From Batillaria attramentaria (taxonomy: Eukaryota; Mollusca; Gastropoda; Batillariidae), in contig JACVVK020000086.1 in the NCBI GenBank assembly GCA_018292915.2, forward strand, positions 1,539,001-1,603,000: a stretch of 64,000 nt of DNA. Reading direction: 5' to 3'. The stretch's first letter is position 1, and every line of letters starts with the position of its first letter. A model generated the notes under the pieces. The model ran no database searches and was not told where the DNA came from. It worked only from the letters and a program-made list of their open reading frames with translations. Below, piece after piece: positions 46,901-52,905 of this stretch. The position numbers and the translations under genes were made by a program.

Positions 46901-49099
46901 ATACGTGTGTGTATATATATATATATATAAGCCTTGACAAGTAAGTTTAGTAATGCCAGCTTGTTGGACATGTGTGGAGGGGGTGAAACCTCTGCTTGGA
47001 GGCTTTAGTGTCCCGCCGAGCCGAGTACAGAAGAAAGGCTCCGCTGGCTGAACGAGGAAAGCATCGCTCTCGTCGTATACACAGCACTTGGAAAAACATT
47101 CTTTCAGTTTGTGGTTGAAATGTGGCGCAGCTCTACACTCGGCAGCACAGTCAACACCCCCCCCCCCCCCCCCGGAAAACTGCAAACCAAAAAACTGATG
47201 GTGAATACATGTATACATGTATACATCAAATTGTCAATGGTCACAAGTACACAACGCACACCAATAATATTATCAATTTGATTATCTTGGCAGCAAAATT
47301 TCAAACGAAATGACATGTACTTTTCTCGTTACTTTTTGTGTCATGCAATGACATCTGAACATATGGGTAACCTTTGTTTTCATGAAGATGTGGGCACTGG
47401 GCAGACAGCTTCAAATTCCAACTCAAGAAAAATATAGCAAGTGGTCTATGGGTATTAGTTCCATGAATCACTGAAACTTAATCCTAAAGTAAACAGTGAA
47501 CATGTGTTTCGGTCCCACCTGGGGGGTGGGGGGAGGGCGGTGGGGGAGGGGGTTGGTCTCCGAACTCGCATACATCCACAGAAAGCCAATTAACCCACAC
47601 TGAAAGCTCCATTTTTTGCCTTGAGAACCTGCTCAAGATAAAATCCAGATCTTGTGTTCCCCCTGTTTTTGAGTAAAAGGTTTTCATTGACTAAACCTTA
47701 GATGTAAGTCAACAGGTGCTCAACAGCTTTGGGCTCTGCACACCTAGTGGGTTTAATCTAAACGGTATATTTGCACAATCTATGCTAACGCCGCCTTGTA
47801 CATGACCTGTCGTTTGGGGGGAACAATCATCTAGCACTTCAATGGGCCGCTACGGGCTGACACCGATACGAATGGCATGACCAGACTGTCTGGCTCACCT
47901 CCTCTCTCTCCCCCACTTTGCTCACTCAGGGGAGGGCTGGAGGGTAGTCTGTCTGGTTCAGCTTGACTCCACCCGCAGTCCCAATACCACAAACTGACTC
48001 AGCTTCGTCAAAACTGTTCCAGACACAAGGGAAAATGCTTCCTTACGCTGAACCTATCTAACCACCCCTGTCCCAAAGCAAACAGCTTACTCCGGCACAC
48101 AGAGTCGAGTACTACATGGGGGGACAGCAAAGCGCCCCACGAGTCTAAAGGGGGCCAAAGGCCAGACGAAGGAGGAGTTTACTGTGTGCAAGAGACGGAG
48201 CAGAGTGGGGGGAATTACTCGAAATGGCTTTAGAAGTTCAACGGTTTGAGCGCATGATAAAACCGCCGACCCTAGGTAAACTTTCTAATTCAGTCTGGCG
48301 CACACAGTTATGCGGTTCATTGTGCACACAGAAAGCGCTGTCTGATAGATGTGCTGAGCTCGCAGATTCGTTTGCGTCGCATATATATATATAATCTGGG
48401 TGCTAGTCCACAGTACACCACCCAAACAGTGTTGGCGAAAGACCTTACGGAGTTACGATGCCAATCACCTCCATATTATCATACTCATATCGTGAAGTCG
48501 AACCTCCTCCAAGTTTTACAAGAAAAGTCCATCCGGCCTCCCCGTCCAAACCCGAATTCGGAAGCGCTACTCTTCAGTCGACTTTCGTGACAGGAACTTT
48601 TTCTACAGCCTTTTGCCATAAAACAGTTCCGAAAATTAAACAACCCACCTCCCTCACCCTCAGAATACGCATTCTTTGCAGCCAGCTTATTCCTGGACAA
48701 GGCAACCGACAGCCGGATTTGGCACTGAGGAGGAGACATTCTGAGAAAACCGGAGTGATAGTGAGAAGGCCACAAAAAAGACATTCACATACAAGACTCG
48801 ATGCAAACATCATCATAGAAATATATTCCTTGGTTAATAATTCACACACAACAATTCACAGGCAACAACAAAATAATCTACCGTTTCCCATAGCACTGAA
48901 GTGCTGAAGCAGACGACAGTTGGAATCTTCTGCCTAACTGCGTAAAACTACTTTCAGTGAAATCTAAACTCTACAGATAATAAAGAAAATCTGAAGTTAT
49001 ACTCACATGCTCTGCCAGCACACATCCAATCAAAAACAAAGCAACAACAAAAGTTTTGCACGCGCCCAGTTTGAGCGCAATCGTCCGGAGTCGAGCCAT
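80..49099 (-). CDS. HSPG2: Perlecan (HSPG2-type proteoglycan) gene, 5' part, 24 exons
   Basis: Perlecan is a secreted multidomain basement-membrane proteoglycan. The 24 exons are 49007-49099, 40075-40249, 35763-35928, 30054-30205, 27875-27991, 24295-24502, 22898-23199, 22485-22607, 21752-21877, 17910-18026, 17331-17441, 14528-14644, 11358-11483, 9393-9515, 8387-8509, 7683-7793, 7285-7398, 6008-6295, 5460-5567, 2964-3071, 1410-1526, 1155-1265, 600-707 and 80-193. All have GT donors and AG acceptors, and phases agree at every junction. Perlecan is indicated by domain order (signal peptide, acidic segment, SEA, LDLa, Ig) and by the acidic motif SDDEDLLAD, which closely resembles SDDEDMLAD of vertebrate perlecan domain I as I remember it. 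The SEA half LDLGSEG likewise resembles vertebrate LDVGSEG. The roughly 1119 residues seen are only the N-terminal part. The left end is open: no stop codon or polyadenylation region is present. Acceptor choices at 11483 and 24502 are the least certain. Confidence 0.93.
600..707 (-). CDS. HSPG2: Perlecan exon 23: LDLa repeat 16
   Basis: Residues about 1046-1081: [32 protein letters not shown]. Close copy of repeat 12. Acceptor ttgcag|CTTGT and donor GTC|gtaagt, phase 1 at both ends. Confidence 0.93.
1036..1115. mobile_element. 80-bp palindromic MITE-like insertion
   Basis: Two 24-bp arms, 1036-1059 and 1092-1115, are inverted copies with one mismatch; both carry GACCCTCCACCA or its complement. 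Both sides are flanked by AAAT (1032-1035 and 1116-1119), a possible 4-bp target duplication. It lies in the intron between LDLa exons 22 and 23. It could fold as a hairpin with a 32-base loop. Confidence 0.6.
1155..1265 (-). CDS. HSPG2: Perlecan exon 22: LDLa repeat 15
   Basis: Residues about 1009-1045: CSTDEFTC, then [30 protein letters not shown]. There is one extra residue between cysteines 2 and 3. Donor TGTG|gtaagt and acceptor attcag|CATGC, phase 1 at both ends. Confidence 0.92.
1410..1526 (-). CDS. HSPG2: Perlecan exon 21: LDLa repeat 14
   Basis: Residues about 970-1008: linker APRT, then [32 protein letters not shown]. Six cysteines and an intact calcium box. Donor GTC|gtaagt and acceptor ggcag|CTCC. 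Only a 144-bp intron separates it from the next LDLa exon. Confidence 0.92.
2964..3071 (-). CDS. HSPG2: Perlecan exon 20: LDLa repeat 13
   Basis: Residues about 934-969: [32 protein letters not shown]. It has no internal Met and is bounded by splice sites, so a simple ATG-based ORF search misses it. Gln stands where Asp usually precedes the fifth cysteine. Acceptor tttttttag|CATGC and donor GTC|gtacgt, phase 1 at both ends. Confidence 0.9.
4551..4624. repeat. (GT)37 microsatellite
   Basis: Uninterrupted GT dinucleotide run in the intron between exons 19 and 20. It produces false Val/Cys or Thr/His ORFs on both strands. Confidence 0.95.
5460..5567 (-). CDS. HSPG2: Perlecan exon 19: LDLa repeat 12
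   Basis: Residues about 898-933: [32 protein letters not shown]. First LDLa after the Ig. Its core [16 protein letters not shown] is almost the same as [16 protein letters not shown] of repeat 16, pointing to duplication within the array. Donor gtatgt and acceptor caacag|GCTGC, phase 1 at both ends. Confidence 0.92.
6008..6295 (-). CDS. HSPG2: Perlecan exon 18: immunoglobulin domain
   Basis: Residues about 802-897, one Ig domain in one exon. Visible strands: [19 protein letters not shown] (B-strand cysteine), VISWMVDG (core tryptophan), and DDSAIYSC (tyrosine-corner F strand with the second cysteine). It ends QADLDVEV. A sequon Asn-Leu-Thr follows the first cysteine. Vertebrate perlecan has one Ig directly after its LDLa set. 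Here the Ig exon is followed by six more LDLa exons. Acceptor gagacag|TGCTG and donor CACAG|gtgtgt, phase 1 at both ends. Confidence 0.9.
7285..7398 (-). CDS. HSPG2: Perlecan exon 17: LDLa repeat 11
   Basis: Residues about 764-801: [32 protein letters not shown]. Six cysteines; the last LDLa before the Ig exon. Acceptor gttacag|ATATA and donor ttac at 7281-7284, phase 1 at both ends. Confidence 0.92.
7683..7793 (-). CDS. HSPG2: Perlecan exon 16: LDLa repeat 10
   Basis: Residues about 727-763: [32 protein letters not shown], then P before the donor CCAG|gtaata. Acceptor gttgcag|TATG. No linker before the first cysteine. Phase 1 at both ends; introns on either side are short (284 and 593 bp). 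Confidence 0.92.
8387..8509 (-). CDS. HSPG2: Perlecan exon 15: LDLa repeat 9
   Basis: Residues about 686-726: linker PFGGV, then [32 protein letters not shown]. Six cysteines, calcium box with Arg for Gly (DRSDE). Donor GCG|gtaagt at 8385-8386 and acceptor ctcag|GTCC. Phase 1 at both ends. Confidence 0.91.
9393..9515 (-). CDS. HSPG2: Perlecan exon 14: LDLa repeat 8
   Basis: Residues about 645-685: linker PFSGL, then [32 protein letters not shown]. Acceptor ttttccag|TTCC follows a good pyrimidine tract; donor TGCA|gtaagc. The linker PFSG matches PFGG of the next exon, suggesting the two arose by tandem exon duplication. Confidence 0.9.
9819..10938 (+). mobile_element. AGGTCA-rich dispersed repeat, copy 1
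   Basis: Begins aactagaaaggcagaagcct; near its ends it has the 12-bp inverted pair GGCTCCCTTGTG (9843) and CACAAGGGAGCC (10927-10938). Inside are about seven degenerate units of roughly 140-150 bp. Each has TGACCTTGACCTT, then a nearby TCAAGGTCA, then a conserved gtctatcatcatgcc and gagaaaatgccaatgt. It ends with a CA tract and CAGA repeats. It lies in the intron between perlecan exons 13 and 14. No coding capacity; probably a non-autonomous element. Confidence 0.65.
10828..10893. repeat. (CA)n(CAGA)n microsatellite inside repeat copy 1
   Basis: CA run to 10878 followed by CAGA units to 10893. It occupies the same place as the CA/CAGA tract at 19236-19290 in copy 2, so it is part of the element. 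Confidence 0.9.
11358..11483 (-). CDS. HSPG2: Perlecan exon 13: LDLa repeat 7
   Basis: Residues about 603-644: [35 protein letters not shown]. Three extra residues (DPN) precede the last cysteine, so the final loop is longer than in its neighbours. The acceptor is uncertain: gatag|CATCC keeps phase 1 and is chosen, but AGAG|AGTGC nine bases inside also keeps phase. Confidence 0.85.
12782..12898. repeat. (CT)n/(CACT)n/(CA)n microsatellite
   Basis: CT-rich start, then CACT units, then a CA run of about 45 bp, in the intron between exons 12 and 13. Confidence 0.9.
13458..13525. repeat. (GT)34 microsatellite
   Basis: Pure GT run of 68 bp, same intron as the CA tract at 12782, opposite base strand. 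Confidence 0.95.
14528..14644 (-). CDS. HSPG2: Perlecan exon 12: LDLa repeat 6
   Basis: Residues about 564-602: linker SIP, then [32 protein letters not shown]. Thr replaces Ser in the SDE motif. Donor ac at 14526-14527. The acceptor ataag|AATC has a poor pyrimidine tract but keeps phase 1. The unit is clear even if its left edge in the protein could shift by a few codons. Confidence 0.87.
14788..14813. repeat. C18-T8 homopolymer tract
   Basis: Long C run joined to a T run in the intron between perlecan exons 11 and 12. It looks like half of the C-T-G arrangement seen elsewhere in the window. Confidence 0.7.
16145..16209. repeat. (CA)32 microsatellite
   Basis: Pure CA run in the intron between exons 11 and 12. 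Confidence 0.95.
17331..17441 (-). CDS. HSPG2: Perlecan exon 11: LDLa repeat 5
   Basis: Residues about 527-563: [32 protein letters not shown]. The usual SDE is DDE here; the acidic ligands remain. Donor CGC|gtaagt region at 17329-17330 and acceptor cacag|CAACC. Phase 1 at both ends. Confidence 0.9.
17910..18026 (-). CDS. HSPG2: Perlecan exon 10: LDLa repeat 4
   Basis: Residues about 488-526: [32 protein letters not shown], then AP before the donor CCAG|gtaggg. Six cysteines, intact DGSDE. The residue before the fifth cysteine is Asn rather than the usual Asp. Acceptor tttgcag|CCAGC. Phase 1 at both ends. Confidence 0.91.
18506..19338 (+). mobile_element. AGGTCA-rich dispersed repeat, copy 2
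   Basis: Same order as copy 1, with the same left start (aactagagaggcagaggcct), inner units, CA tract (19236-19267) and right end (cacaagggagcc at 19327-19338). It is about 290 bp shorter because it has fewer internal units. Same orientation, in the intron between perlecan exons 9 and 10. The shared ends define the element. Confidence 0.65.
19236..19290. repeat. (CA)n(CAGA)n microsatellite inside repeat copy 2
   Basis: CA run to 19267, then degenerate CAGA-like units, in the same relative position as in copy 1. Confidence 0.85.
21752..21877 (-). CDS. HSPG2: Perlecan exon 9: LDLa repeat 3
   Basis: Residues about 446-487. Opens with the linker PEPEP, then [32 protein letters not shown]. Six cysteines with an intact calcium box. 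The DNA of the linker is a short repeat of a CCTGAA-type unit, a likely spot for length variation. Donor TTGTA|gtaagt and acceptor gtacag|AACC, phase 1 at both ends. Confidence 0.9.
22485..22607 (-). CDS. HSPG2: Perlecan exon 8: LDLa repeat 2
   Basis: Residues about 405-445. Short linker VPPVYT, then six cysteines: [32 protein letters not shown]. The full calcium-box residues D..DGSDE are present. Both introns are phase 1. The intron to exon 7 is only 290 bp, one of the shorter ones in the gene. Confidence 0.92.
22898..23199 (-). CDS. HSPG2: Perlecan exon 7: unassigned N-terminal module, second part
   Basis: Residues about 304-404. Joined to exon 6 the text runs [19 protein letters not shown], then [20 protein letters not shown], an aspartate-rich region with [17 protein letters not shown], and ends [13 protein letters not shown]. 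An Asn-Ala-Thr sequon lies near the end. VQRGDFIGI resembles strand-turn segments of beta-sandwich extracellular modules, but I cannot name one. Acceptor ttctgttcag is phase 2 and donor GGTG|gtgagt is phase 1, so exons 6 and 7 together form one phase 1-1 insert. Confidence 0.82.
23897..23995. repeat. Interrupted (CA)n microsatellite
   Basis: CA run broken by CATG, CCCACACG and CACG interruptions, in the intron that separates the two halves of the unassigned module. Confidence 0.9.
24295..24502 (-). CDS. HSPG2: Perlecan exon 6: unassigned N-terminal module, first part
   Basis: Residues about 235-303. Starts near [19 protein letters not shown], includes [18 protein letters not shown], then [20 protein letters not shown]. 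Two cysteines could pair, and Asn-Gly-Thr is an N-glycosylation sequon. Alternating hydrophobic residues suggest beta strands. I recognise no named family. The text is clearly coding: frame and splice phases fit (in phase 1, out phase 2). The acceptor is a tandem AGCAG, so the exon may instead end at 24499, losing one codon. Confidence 0.8.
24503..27874. other. Intron between LDLa 1 and the unassigned module
   Basis: About 3.4 kb, mostly unique AT-rich DNA. It contains a short (TTA)n at 25520-25538 and the poly-C tract at 27635. The ORF at 25990-26211 has no recognisable domain. Confidence 0.5.
27635..27664. repeat. Poly-C tract with one break
   Basis: Two C runs separated by AT, then CAAGAAAAAG. 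Located in the intron 210 bp before LDLa exon 5 on the plus-coordinate side. Confidence 0.75.
27875..27991 (-). CDS. HSPG2: Perlecan exon 5: LDLa repeat 1
   Basis: Residues about 196-234. It has six cysteines in LDL-receptor class A spacing. The core is CSDDQFQC, then CIDKKRLC, then [11 protein letters not shown], with GEDE in place of the usual GSDE; the acidic calcium-binding residues remain. Introns at both ends are phase 1. It lies between the SEA domain and the unassigned module, like the first LDLa of vertebrate perlecan, which is also separated from the others by a spacer. Confidence 0.9.
27992..30053. other. Intron between SEA and LDLa 1
   Basis: About 2.1 kb with a small TA/GT patch (28185-28205) and a (CT)n run at 29199-29217. 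Nothing else recognised. Confidence 0.5.
30054..30205 (-). CDS. HSPG2: Perlecan exon 4: second half of SEA domain
   Basis: Residues about 146-195, starting [15 protein letters not shown] and ending [18 protein letters not shown] followed by a helix and SPEGF is the C-terminal half of the perlecan SEA fold. The GSVLV at its start resembles the G/S(V/I)VV autoproteolysis site of cleaving SEA domains (mucin type). The acceptor tttcag at 30206-30207 and donor GAGG|gtgagc join straight to the first LDLa exon, with no spacer. Confidence 0.9.
32037..32790. repeat. Degenerate tandem repeat, about 195-bp period
   Basis: The phrase gtctgtcacagtgtaatgtt recurs at 32363, 32559 and 32753 in diverged form, so spacing is 196 and 194 bp. 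It is followed each time by a caagttatgttcag-like phrase (also at about 32198 and 32037). Less regular relatives lie at 31495, 31678, 33135 and 33295. AT-rich, noncoding, in intron 3 between the two SEA exons. Confidence 0.6.
34847..34909. repeat. (GT)31 microsatellite
   Basis: Pure GT run in intron 3 between the two SEA exons. Confidence 0.95.
35763..35928 (-). CDS. HSPG2: Perlecan exon 3: first half of SEA domain
   Basis: Residues about 91-145, reading [12 protein letters not shown] through [21 protein letters not shown] to VTILQF. This is the N-terminal strand and first helix of a SEA domain. The N-glycosylation sequon Asn-Phe-Thr sits where vertebrate perlecan also has NFT. Acceptor tttcag|TGTTTT is phase 1 and donor TTTAG|gtgagt is phase 2. 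Joining to exon 4 completes the codon AGC (Ser), giving [11 protein letters not shown]. Confidence 0.9.
36687..36780. repeat. (GT)42 microsatellite with GTGC end
   Basis: GT run of about 84 bp ending in gcgtgcgtgc, in intron 2. Confidence 0.95.
37740..37858 (-). mobile_element. tRNA-derived SINE fragment, family A
   Basis: On the minus strand this matches the 52742-52900 copy from just after its B box: ggggccaaatatttgtgctg, then a tgccc..gtctttgat stretch and the tail ggtggaaaaggacgttaaac. The tRNA-like head is missing or decayed, so it is 5' truncated. A G-rich tract borders its 3' end. Confidence 0.6.
38304..38470 (+). mobile_element. tRNA-like SINE, family B
   Basis: A-box tagtgtagtggttagcac and B-box ggttcgagtcc are spaced as in tRNA. 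The acceptor stem (gcccccg against ccgaggc) has two mismatches and the anticodon stem does not form, so a SINE head or tRNA pseudogene is more likely than a real tRNA. A unique-looking body follows; its 3' limit is uncertain. Confidence 0.5.
40075..40249 (-). CDS. HSPG2: Perlecan exon 2: acidic glycosaminoglycan-attachment segment
   Basis: Residues about 32-90. It starts [14 protein letters not shown], carries the acidic stretch [12 protein letters not shown] and then DEEDGSGTV, and ends in a proline/glycine-rich PSVPGYPG. This is perlecan domain I upstream of SEA. In vertebrates this segment has three Ser-Gly-Asp sites for heparan sulfate. Here only one Ser-Gly dipeptide, preceded by Glu-Glu-Asp, is visible, so attachment capacity looks reduced (inference). 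Acceptor tttgcag|GAGAGG is phase 0 and donor CCAG|gtaagg is phase 1. Confidence 0.88.
40489..40578. repeat. Compound (CT)n, (CG)n, (CA)n tract
   Basis: CT run (40489-40500), then alternating CG and CA blocks (40508-40578), two of the CG blocks joined by an AGG. About 70 bp of nearly pure alternating purine-pyrimidine, 240 bp upstream (in gene sense) of exon 2, in intron 1. Such tracts favour Z-DNA. Confidence 0.75.
41054..41116. repeat. (CA)31 microsatellite
   Basis: Pure CA run in intron 1, about 200 bp before the SINE tail fragment. Confidence 0.95.
41310..41416 (+). mobile_element. SINE or LINE 3' tail fragment
   Basis: gtgtgggtgagtgattggcg, then gaaatgcgccctacaaatac and (ATT)n repeat the hairpin-plus-(ATT)n layout of the family C tail at 51150-51235. 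No tRNA-like head is seen. Located in intron 1. Confidence 0.45.
43926..43997. repeat. Compound (CT)7(CA)20(CG)8 tract
   Basis: CT run, then CA run, then CG run without interruption, in intron 1. Same three dinucleotides as at 40489-40578 but in a simple graded order. Confidence 0.75.
45261..45297. repeat. C11-T10-G16 homopolymer hairpin tract
   Basis: Three homopolymers in a row: C (45261-45271), T (45272-45281), G (45282-45297). The C and G runs can pair, leaving a T loop. The same order recurs at 56421-56458. Confidence 0.8.
49007..49099 (-). CDS. HSPG2: Perlecan exon 1: start codon and signal peptide
   Basis: Encodes residues 1-31. A basic N-terminus (MARLRT, K10, K15) precedes the hydrophobic core [14 protein letters not shown]. 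Signal peptidase would probably cut after VLA, before EH. The ATG at 49099-49097 has A at -3 and G at +4, a good Kozak context, and an in-frame TAG lies upstream at 49138-49136. No earlier ATG in this frame can therefore be used unless an upstream splice exists. The donor is CAT|gtgagt, phase 0, matching the phase-0 acceptor of the acidic exon 8.8 kb away. Confidence 0.85.
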
Positions 49100-49138
49100 A
49101 CTCCGTGGAGCAAGGATGGGGGCTTGGCGACCCCTCTA

Positions 49139-49450
49139 TATCACAGACACAAACGGTGCACACCACCGCACTCCCCCCGCTACCCACAACGCACTGAGGG
49201 GATGCAACAAGTCAGGAAAACTCCGTCTTCGGCATAGTCCTGTCTCGTCGTTGGCTACTACTTGTGTCTGATCAATCGACCACGAAGTAACTTTTCGGTC
49301 GATCAACTCAAGCAGAGCGGGCGATCGCTACCCCCTACTCTCAGGTCCCTCTCCGTGTGCACTGCGATGTTCCGAGCCGCCGGCGTCGCGCGCTGTGTAG
49401 TACGCCTGCGCACGCGGCGTTGGGGCGCTGATATTTCCGCTGAGTCGCCT
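49139..49450 (-). promoter_or_regulatory. Candidate perlecan 5' UTR and CpG-rich promoter
   Basis: The stretch directly upstream of the start exon becomes CpG-rich at about 49370-49440 (gccgccggcgtcgcgcg, then tgcgcacgcggcg, close to an NRF-1 type site). No canonical TATA box is seen; GATATAGAG at about 49136-49144 is a poor match. Position and composition suggest a TATA-less CpG promoter. The transcription start cannot be placed from sequence alone. Confidence 0.35.
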
Positions 49451-49747
49451 ACATTGAGGGAAAGTAGCACGTTCTTTGTCTTGACCTGGAAATCGCACTG
49501 GCGGAGAATTTCCATTTTCGAAACAAGTGCTAATTGTACGTGGTATTATTCTGCGATTGACTCAGAGGATATTTCACATCACCCAGGATCCTTATTTAGT
49601 ACGCCGACTGGACATGCCGATACAGCGCTCACTGCGTCAGCCCGGCACTGGTCAGTCCGGCGGACTGAGACCCGCGGCAGCCGGCCGAACAGGTCTTATA
49701 ACTTGAGATAACTTACGTCTAATACAGCATACTTCGGTCACATCGTC

Positions 49748-49960
49748 ATTGGCGAATTTGTTTGTTTGTTGTTGTTTGCTTATTGTGAGGTTTTGTTGTT
49801 GGTTGTGTGTGTGTCAGTGGGTTTTTGTTTGTTTGTTTGTTTTTGTTTTTTGTTTTGTTTTTTGTTTGTTTGTTGTTTTTTTTTGGGGGGGGGGGGGGCG
49901 TTGCCGTTTTTTGTTTGTTTTGGGGTTGTTTTTTTCGGAGGAGGTTGGGGGGGGGGGTCA
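49748..49960. repeat. (GTTT)n low-complexity block with poly-G tracts
   Basis: Repeated tttgtttgtttgttt phrases, then T9-G14 at about 49876-49898 and another G tract near 49946-49956. All long ORFs here are simple Phe/Val/Gly or Pro/Lys/Asn repeats and are not genes. Confidence 0.75.
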
Positions 49961-50833
49961 TTGCCAGCACTAACCATTCACGGCTACCATTAATTGAATA
50001 CATTGAAACGTTCGGCGGTTGTCATTTCAAGATCAGCCTCGAAACTGACTAAACCGCCGGCGTTTCAGTCACTAGTGTCAGTCGGCGTACCAGTCAGTCA
50101 GTGATGGGCCGCCAGTCAGTAACACCAAACATCTTGGAAACACTGTACATAATATAATATACACGACTCTGACTGCCAATGTCTTTCAGTGGTAATACTA
50201 ACGGTCACGGGTATGACTGAACCGAGCCGCGTCACTGTTGCGACAGCAGATTCGGCCAAGACTGACCCGCTGATATGCCGACTGCGGCAAACAATTTGCT
50301 TCTGCCATAAACCGTATCAGTCCCGGCCGTATCGTACTGAAAGAGTAGTGCGTGAAAAGAAAGGAATGGTTACAGAGCCAAAATTACTGAAACGATGGAA
50401 GTCGGCCCAACCGCAAATATTCCACCGGAAAGCTGTTAAAGAGTTTCCTCTTCCTCCGAGTCCCGCCTGATCAGTCGGCCGTGAATACCCGGGTTGCCTA
50501 ACCCTTCCGGACTTGGTGCACATAAAAGTGCCGCGTCCTCAGCCGTGCGTTACCTCCGAGTGAAGTGCCGCCCGCCACGCCAGATGACCAGCCGCCAAAG
50601 GGGCGCTGCTTACAGACCGTGAAAATTAGCACCCGTATGACGACAGACGGTGGGATACGGGTCGGCTAGTGTATCTCTTAATAGTGACGGTGTACACATA
50701 CCGTGACCTACACGGCACAGATTTACCCCCACTGCGGCTATCCTGGCTTCCCATGCTTTCTTGGACCGACACTGAGTTACTTACTGTAGTCAGTCGGCAA
50801 AGAAACAACAACAACCCCCCCCCCCCTCAACAC

Positions 50834-51235
50834 GGGGCGGTCGGTGGTCTAGTGGTTAAGAGACTTGTCACCAATGCGAGAGGTGAGGGGTTCGAGTTCC
50901 ACTCGGGGCACAGACTTTTTCCTTCTCGTATGTGGCACCGTTCATTCGGGCCGATCGTCGGGGGTTCTCTCCGGGTACTCCGGCTTCCTCCCCCTCTGCT
51001 TTGGAAATGTTCAGCCCACCAAATTTGAAAAATAAATGCAATTCTAAATTCCGAAATTTAAATAGTTGAGCTGGCCCTTCGCACCACGTGATTGTACTAT
51101 GTGTATGTCCAGTGTGTGAGAGAATGCGTGTGATTCACGTGAGCGTGCGTGTTGGGTTCAGATCGCGGCGCTTTGAGCTGATTCATGAAATTGGGTAAAG
51201 CGCCTATGCAATACTCATTATTATTATTATTATTC
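50834..51235 (+). mobile_element. tRNA-derived SINE, family C, with (ATT)n tail
   Basis: A-box tggtctagtggttaagag and B-box ggggttcgagttcc make a tRNA-like head. A body with ctccgggtactccggcttcc follows, resembling conserved central parts of animal SINEs. The 3' part has gcgctttgagct paired with aaagcgcctatgc, and ends in (ATT)n at 51215-51234, then a CA tract. About 400 bp, apparently full length. Confidence 0.65.
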
Positions 51236-51268
<33 letters not shown>

Positions 51269-51311
51269 ACTGACACACACACACACATACACACACACAC
51301 ACACACACACG
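51215..51311. repeat. (ATT)n then interrupted (CA)n
   Basis: ATT units form the SINE tail (51215-51234). A CA run broken by TGACTGA and AT follows directly, a common pattern where a microsatellite grows from a SINE end. Confidence 0.85.
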
Positions 51312-52741
51312 CGTACACTGACGCCGTGAGAGTATGTTCTGTCAGTGCCCCTTCTACTCGGGCCGAATTCGTCCGTTTCGGCAGTGTTCTTCGCCAATCG
51401 TCTGAGTTCATCATTCTGAGACTCGTCTGTTTGACATTACCCCTGAAAGTTCGACCGGCGGAGGCACTTCCTCTGCTCAGTGACGTTTCTCGTTGTGCAG
51501 AAATATCAGTTCTTGATTGCTAGACGTCATACTCCGCACTTGTTCCAGTTATACGGGCACCTTCATCGTATAACTGAAGGACGTTATTTCTTTCCTGTGC
51601 CGGTGCACAAGAAAGAAATGCGAAATGCAGAAGATTTTGGTTTTTGTTTGTTTTTTTGTTTTTTTTGGTTCGTGCCGGGTGACTTCTCTCAGTCAGCCTG
51701 ACTGCACTGAGTAAGAATGTGGCCGGCAAAACTGACGGCCACGTACTACCTCAGTAAAGACAGAAAACTAACACATTTCGATGCGCTGGACGGAAAAAAA
51801 CAATTCTATGCTGAAATCACCCTTGAAAGCTCGTTGCTAATGATTGAAACTCTCGCAATACCGGCGGGGGCAGGATTATTTTTGTAAAGTACATGTGCCA
51901 CAAAGTTTCCATTTTGGGGGTCTTTTTCAAGTTTTTGTGGAAACTGAGGGTGCCGCCGGGGTGGGGAGCCGGGCAGAACTATTCAATAAATATAAATTTG
52001 CTTTCGATTCAGCATATTCCGGTATACGTGAATGAGTGGGCACATGTGTCTGCATCACCAATGTACTCAGTGCTCAAGTTTTCTTAGTAGTGCAGCTTTT
52101 CTGTACCGACCGCAAACTGACAAAGTTGAACGAGTTGGGTCTTGTACACAATTACTGACGTCATCAGTTTTATATGTCTCTCCCCCACAAACGAAAGTGC
52201 TGATACATGCAGTCAGAACACAAACATTCCGATTCGAATGTTTCGAATGTTCGATTTTTGCAGGCCGACAACGCAAATCAACTGATGGCCTGGCAACAAA
52301 AGGATATACTGATTCTGCCTGTTACCTAAGACATGGTGGGGTATTTAGCACTGATTCACCTCAGCGACTACCAAAATCGTGTCTAGAGTTGGGTTTGGAA
52401 TTTGCAGCACAAAGTACACTTTTAATTCTTGTGTCTCGCCTAACAGTAATAGATCAGTTACTGACACTAGTACACGCTGTAGTAGTAAGACACACACATG
52501 TAACTATGATACACCGTGACTTTTTCTGGTGTATCTCGGCATACAGGTAAAAAATTTCAGTCAAGGCTAATGGTGAAAGTTAAAGTTAAATTTCTGCCCT
52601 GTGGCATTTTGGAGACAAGCCTTAGATTCTTTACTTATAAAATGCACGGGCGCGGCTCATGTAAAAGCAGTTGAGTACACAATTATAATCGTTTCTCCTC
52701 GACACGTGCAATTCGTGGAGTTAAAACTGCCTCCGCCTTCC

Positions 52742-52905
52742 GGGGAGCCGGGGTGGTCGAATGGTAAAGCGTTGGACTTCTAATGCTCGGGTCGTGAGTT
52801 CGATCCCGGCTGGGGCCAAATATTTGTGCTGGCTTTTTCGTCGTTGCCCCGTCTTTGATATCACCCTGTGTGGTGGAAAAGGACGTTAAACCCCCAAACA
52901 CCCAC
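52742..52905 (+). mobile_element. tRNA-derived SINE, family A, nearly full length
   Basis: Head resembles a tRNA: A-box region gtggtcgaatggtaaagcg, anticodon-loop-like acttctaa (as in tRNA-Arg TCT), B box agttcgatcc. The acceptor and anticodon stems do not pair well, so it is not a working tRNA gene. Body ggccaaatatttgtgctggc and 3' tail ggtggaaaaggacgttaaac follow. Confidence 0.65.

Larger units (their letters stand above)
40250..49006. other. Intron 1 (8.8 kb)
   Basis: The largest intron seen. It contains compound CG/CA tracts, a CA microsatellite, a SINE tail, the C-T-G tract, a C17 run at 47157-47173 and G-rich 47520-47555. The rest is unique. Long first introns often hold regulatory elements, but I can point to none. 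Confidence 0.5.

Noticed and set aside
52032..52550. 172-aa plus-strand ORF, the second longest in the window
   Set aside because: No domain, no signal peptide, irregular composition, no splice-bounded partners.
52742..52820. Possible functional tRNA-Arg gene
   Set aside because: Stems are mismatched and the unit continues into a SINE body and tail shared with another copy.
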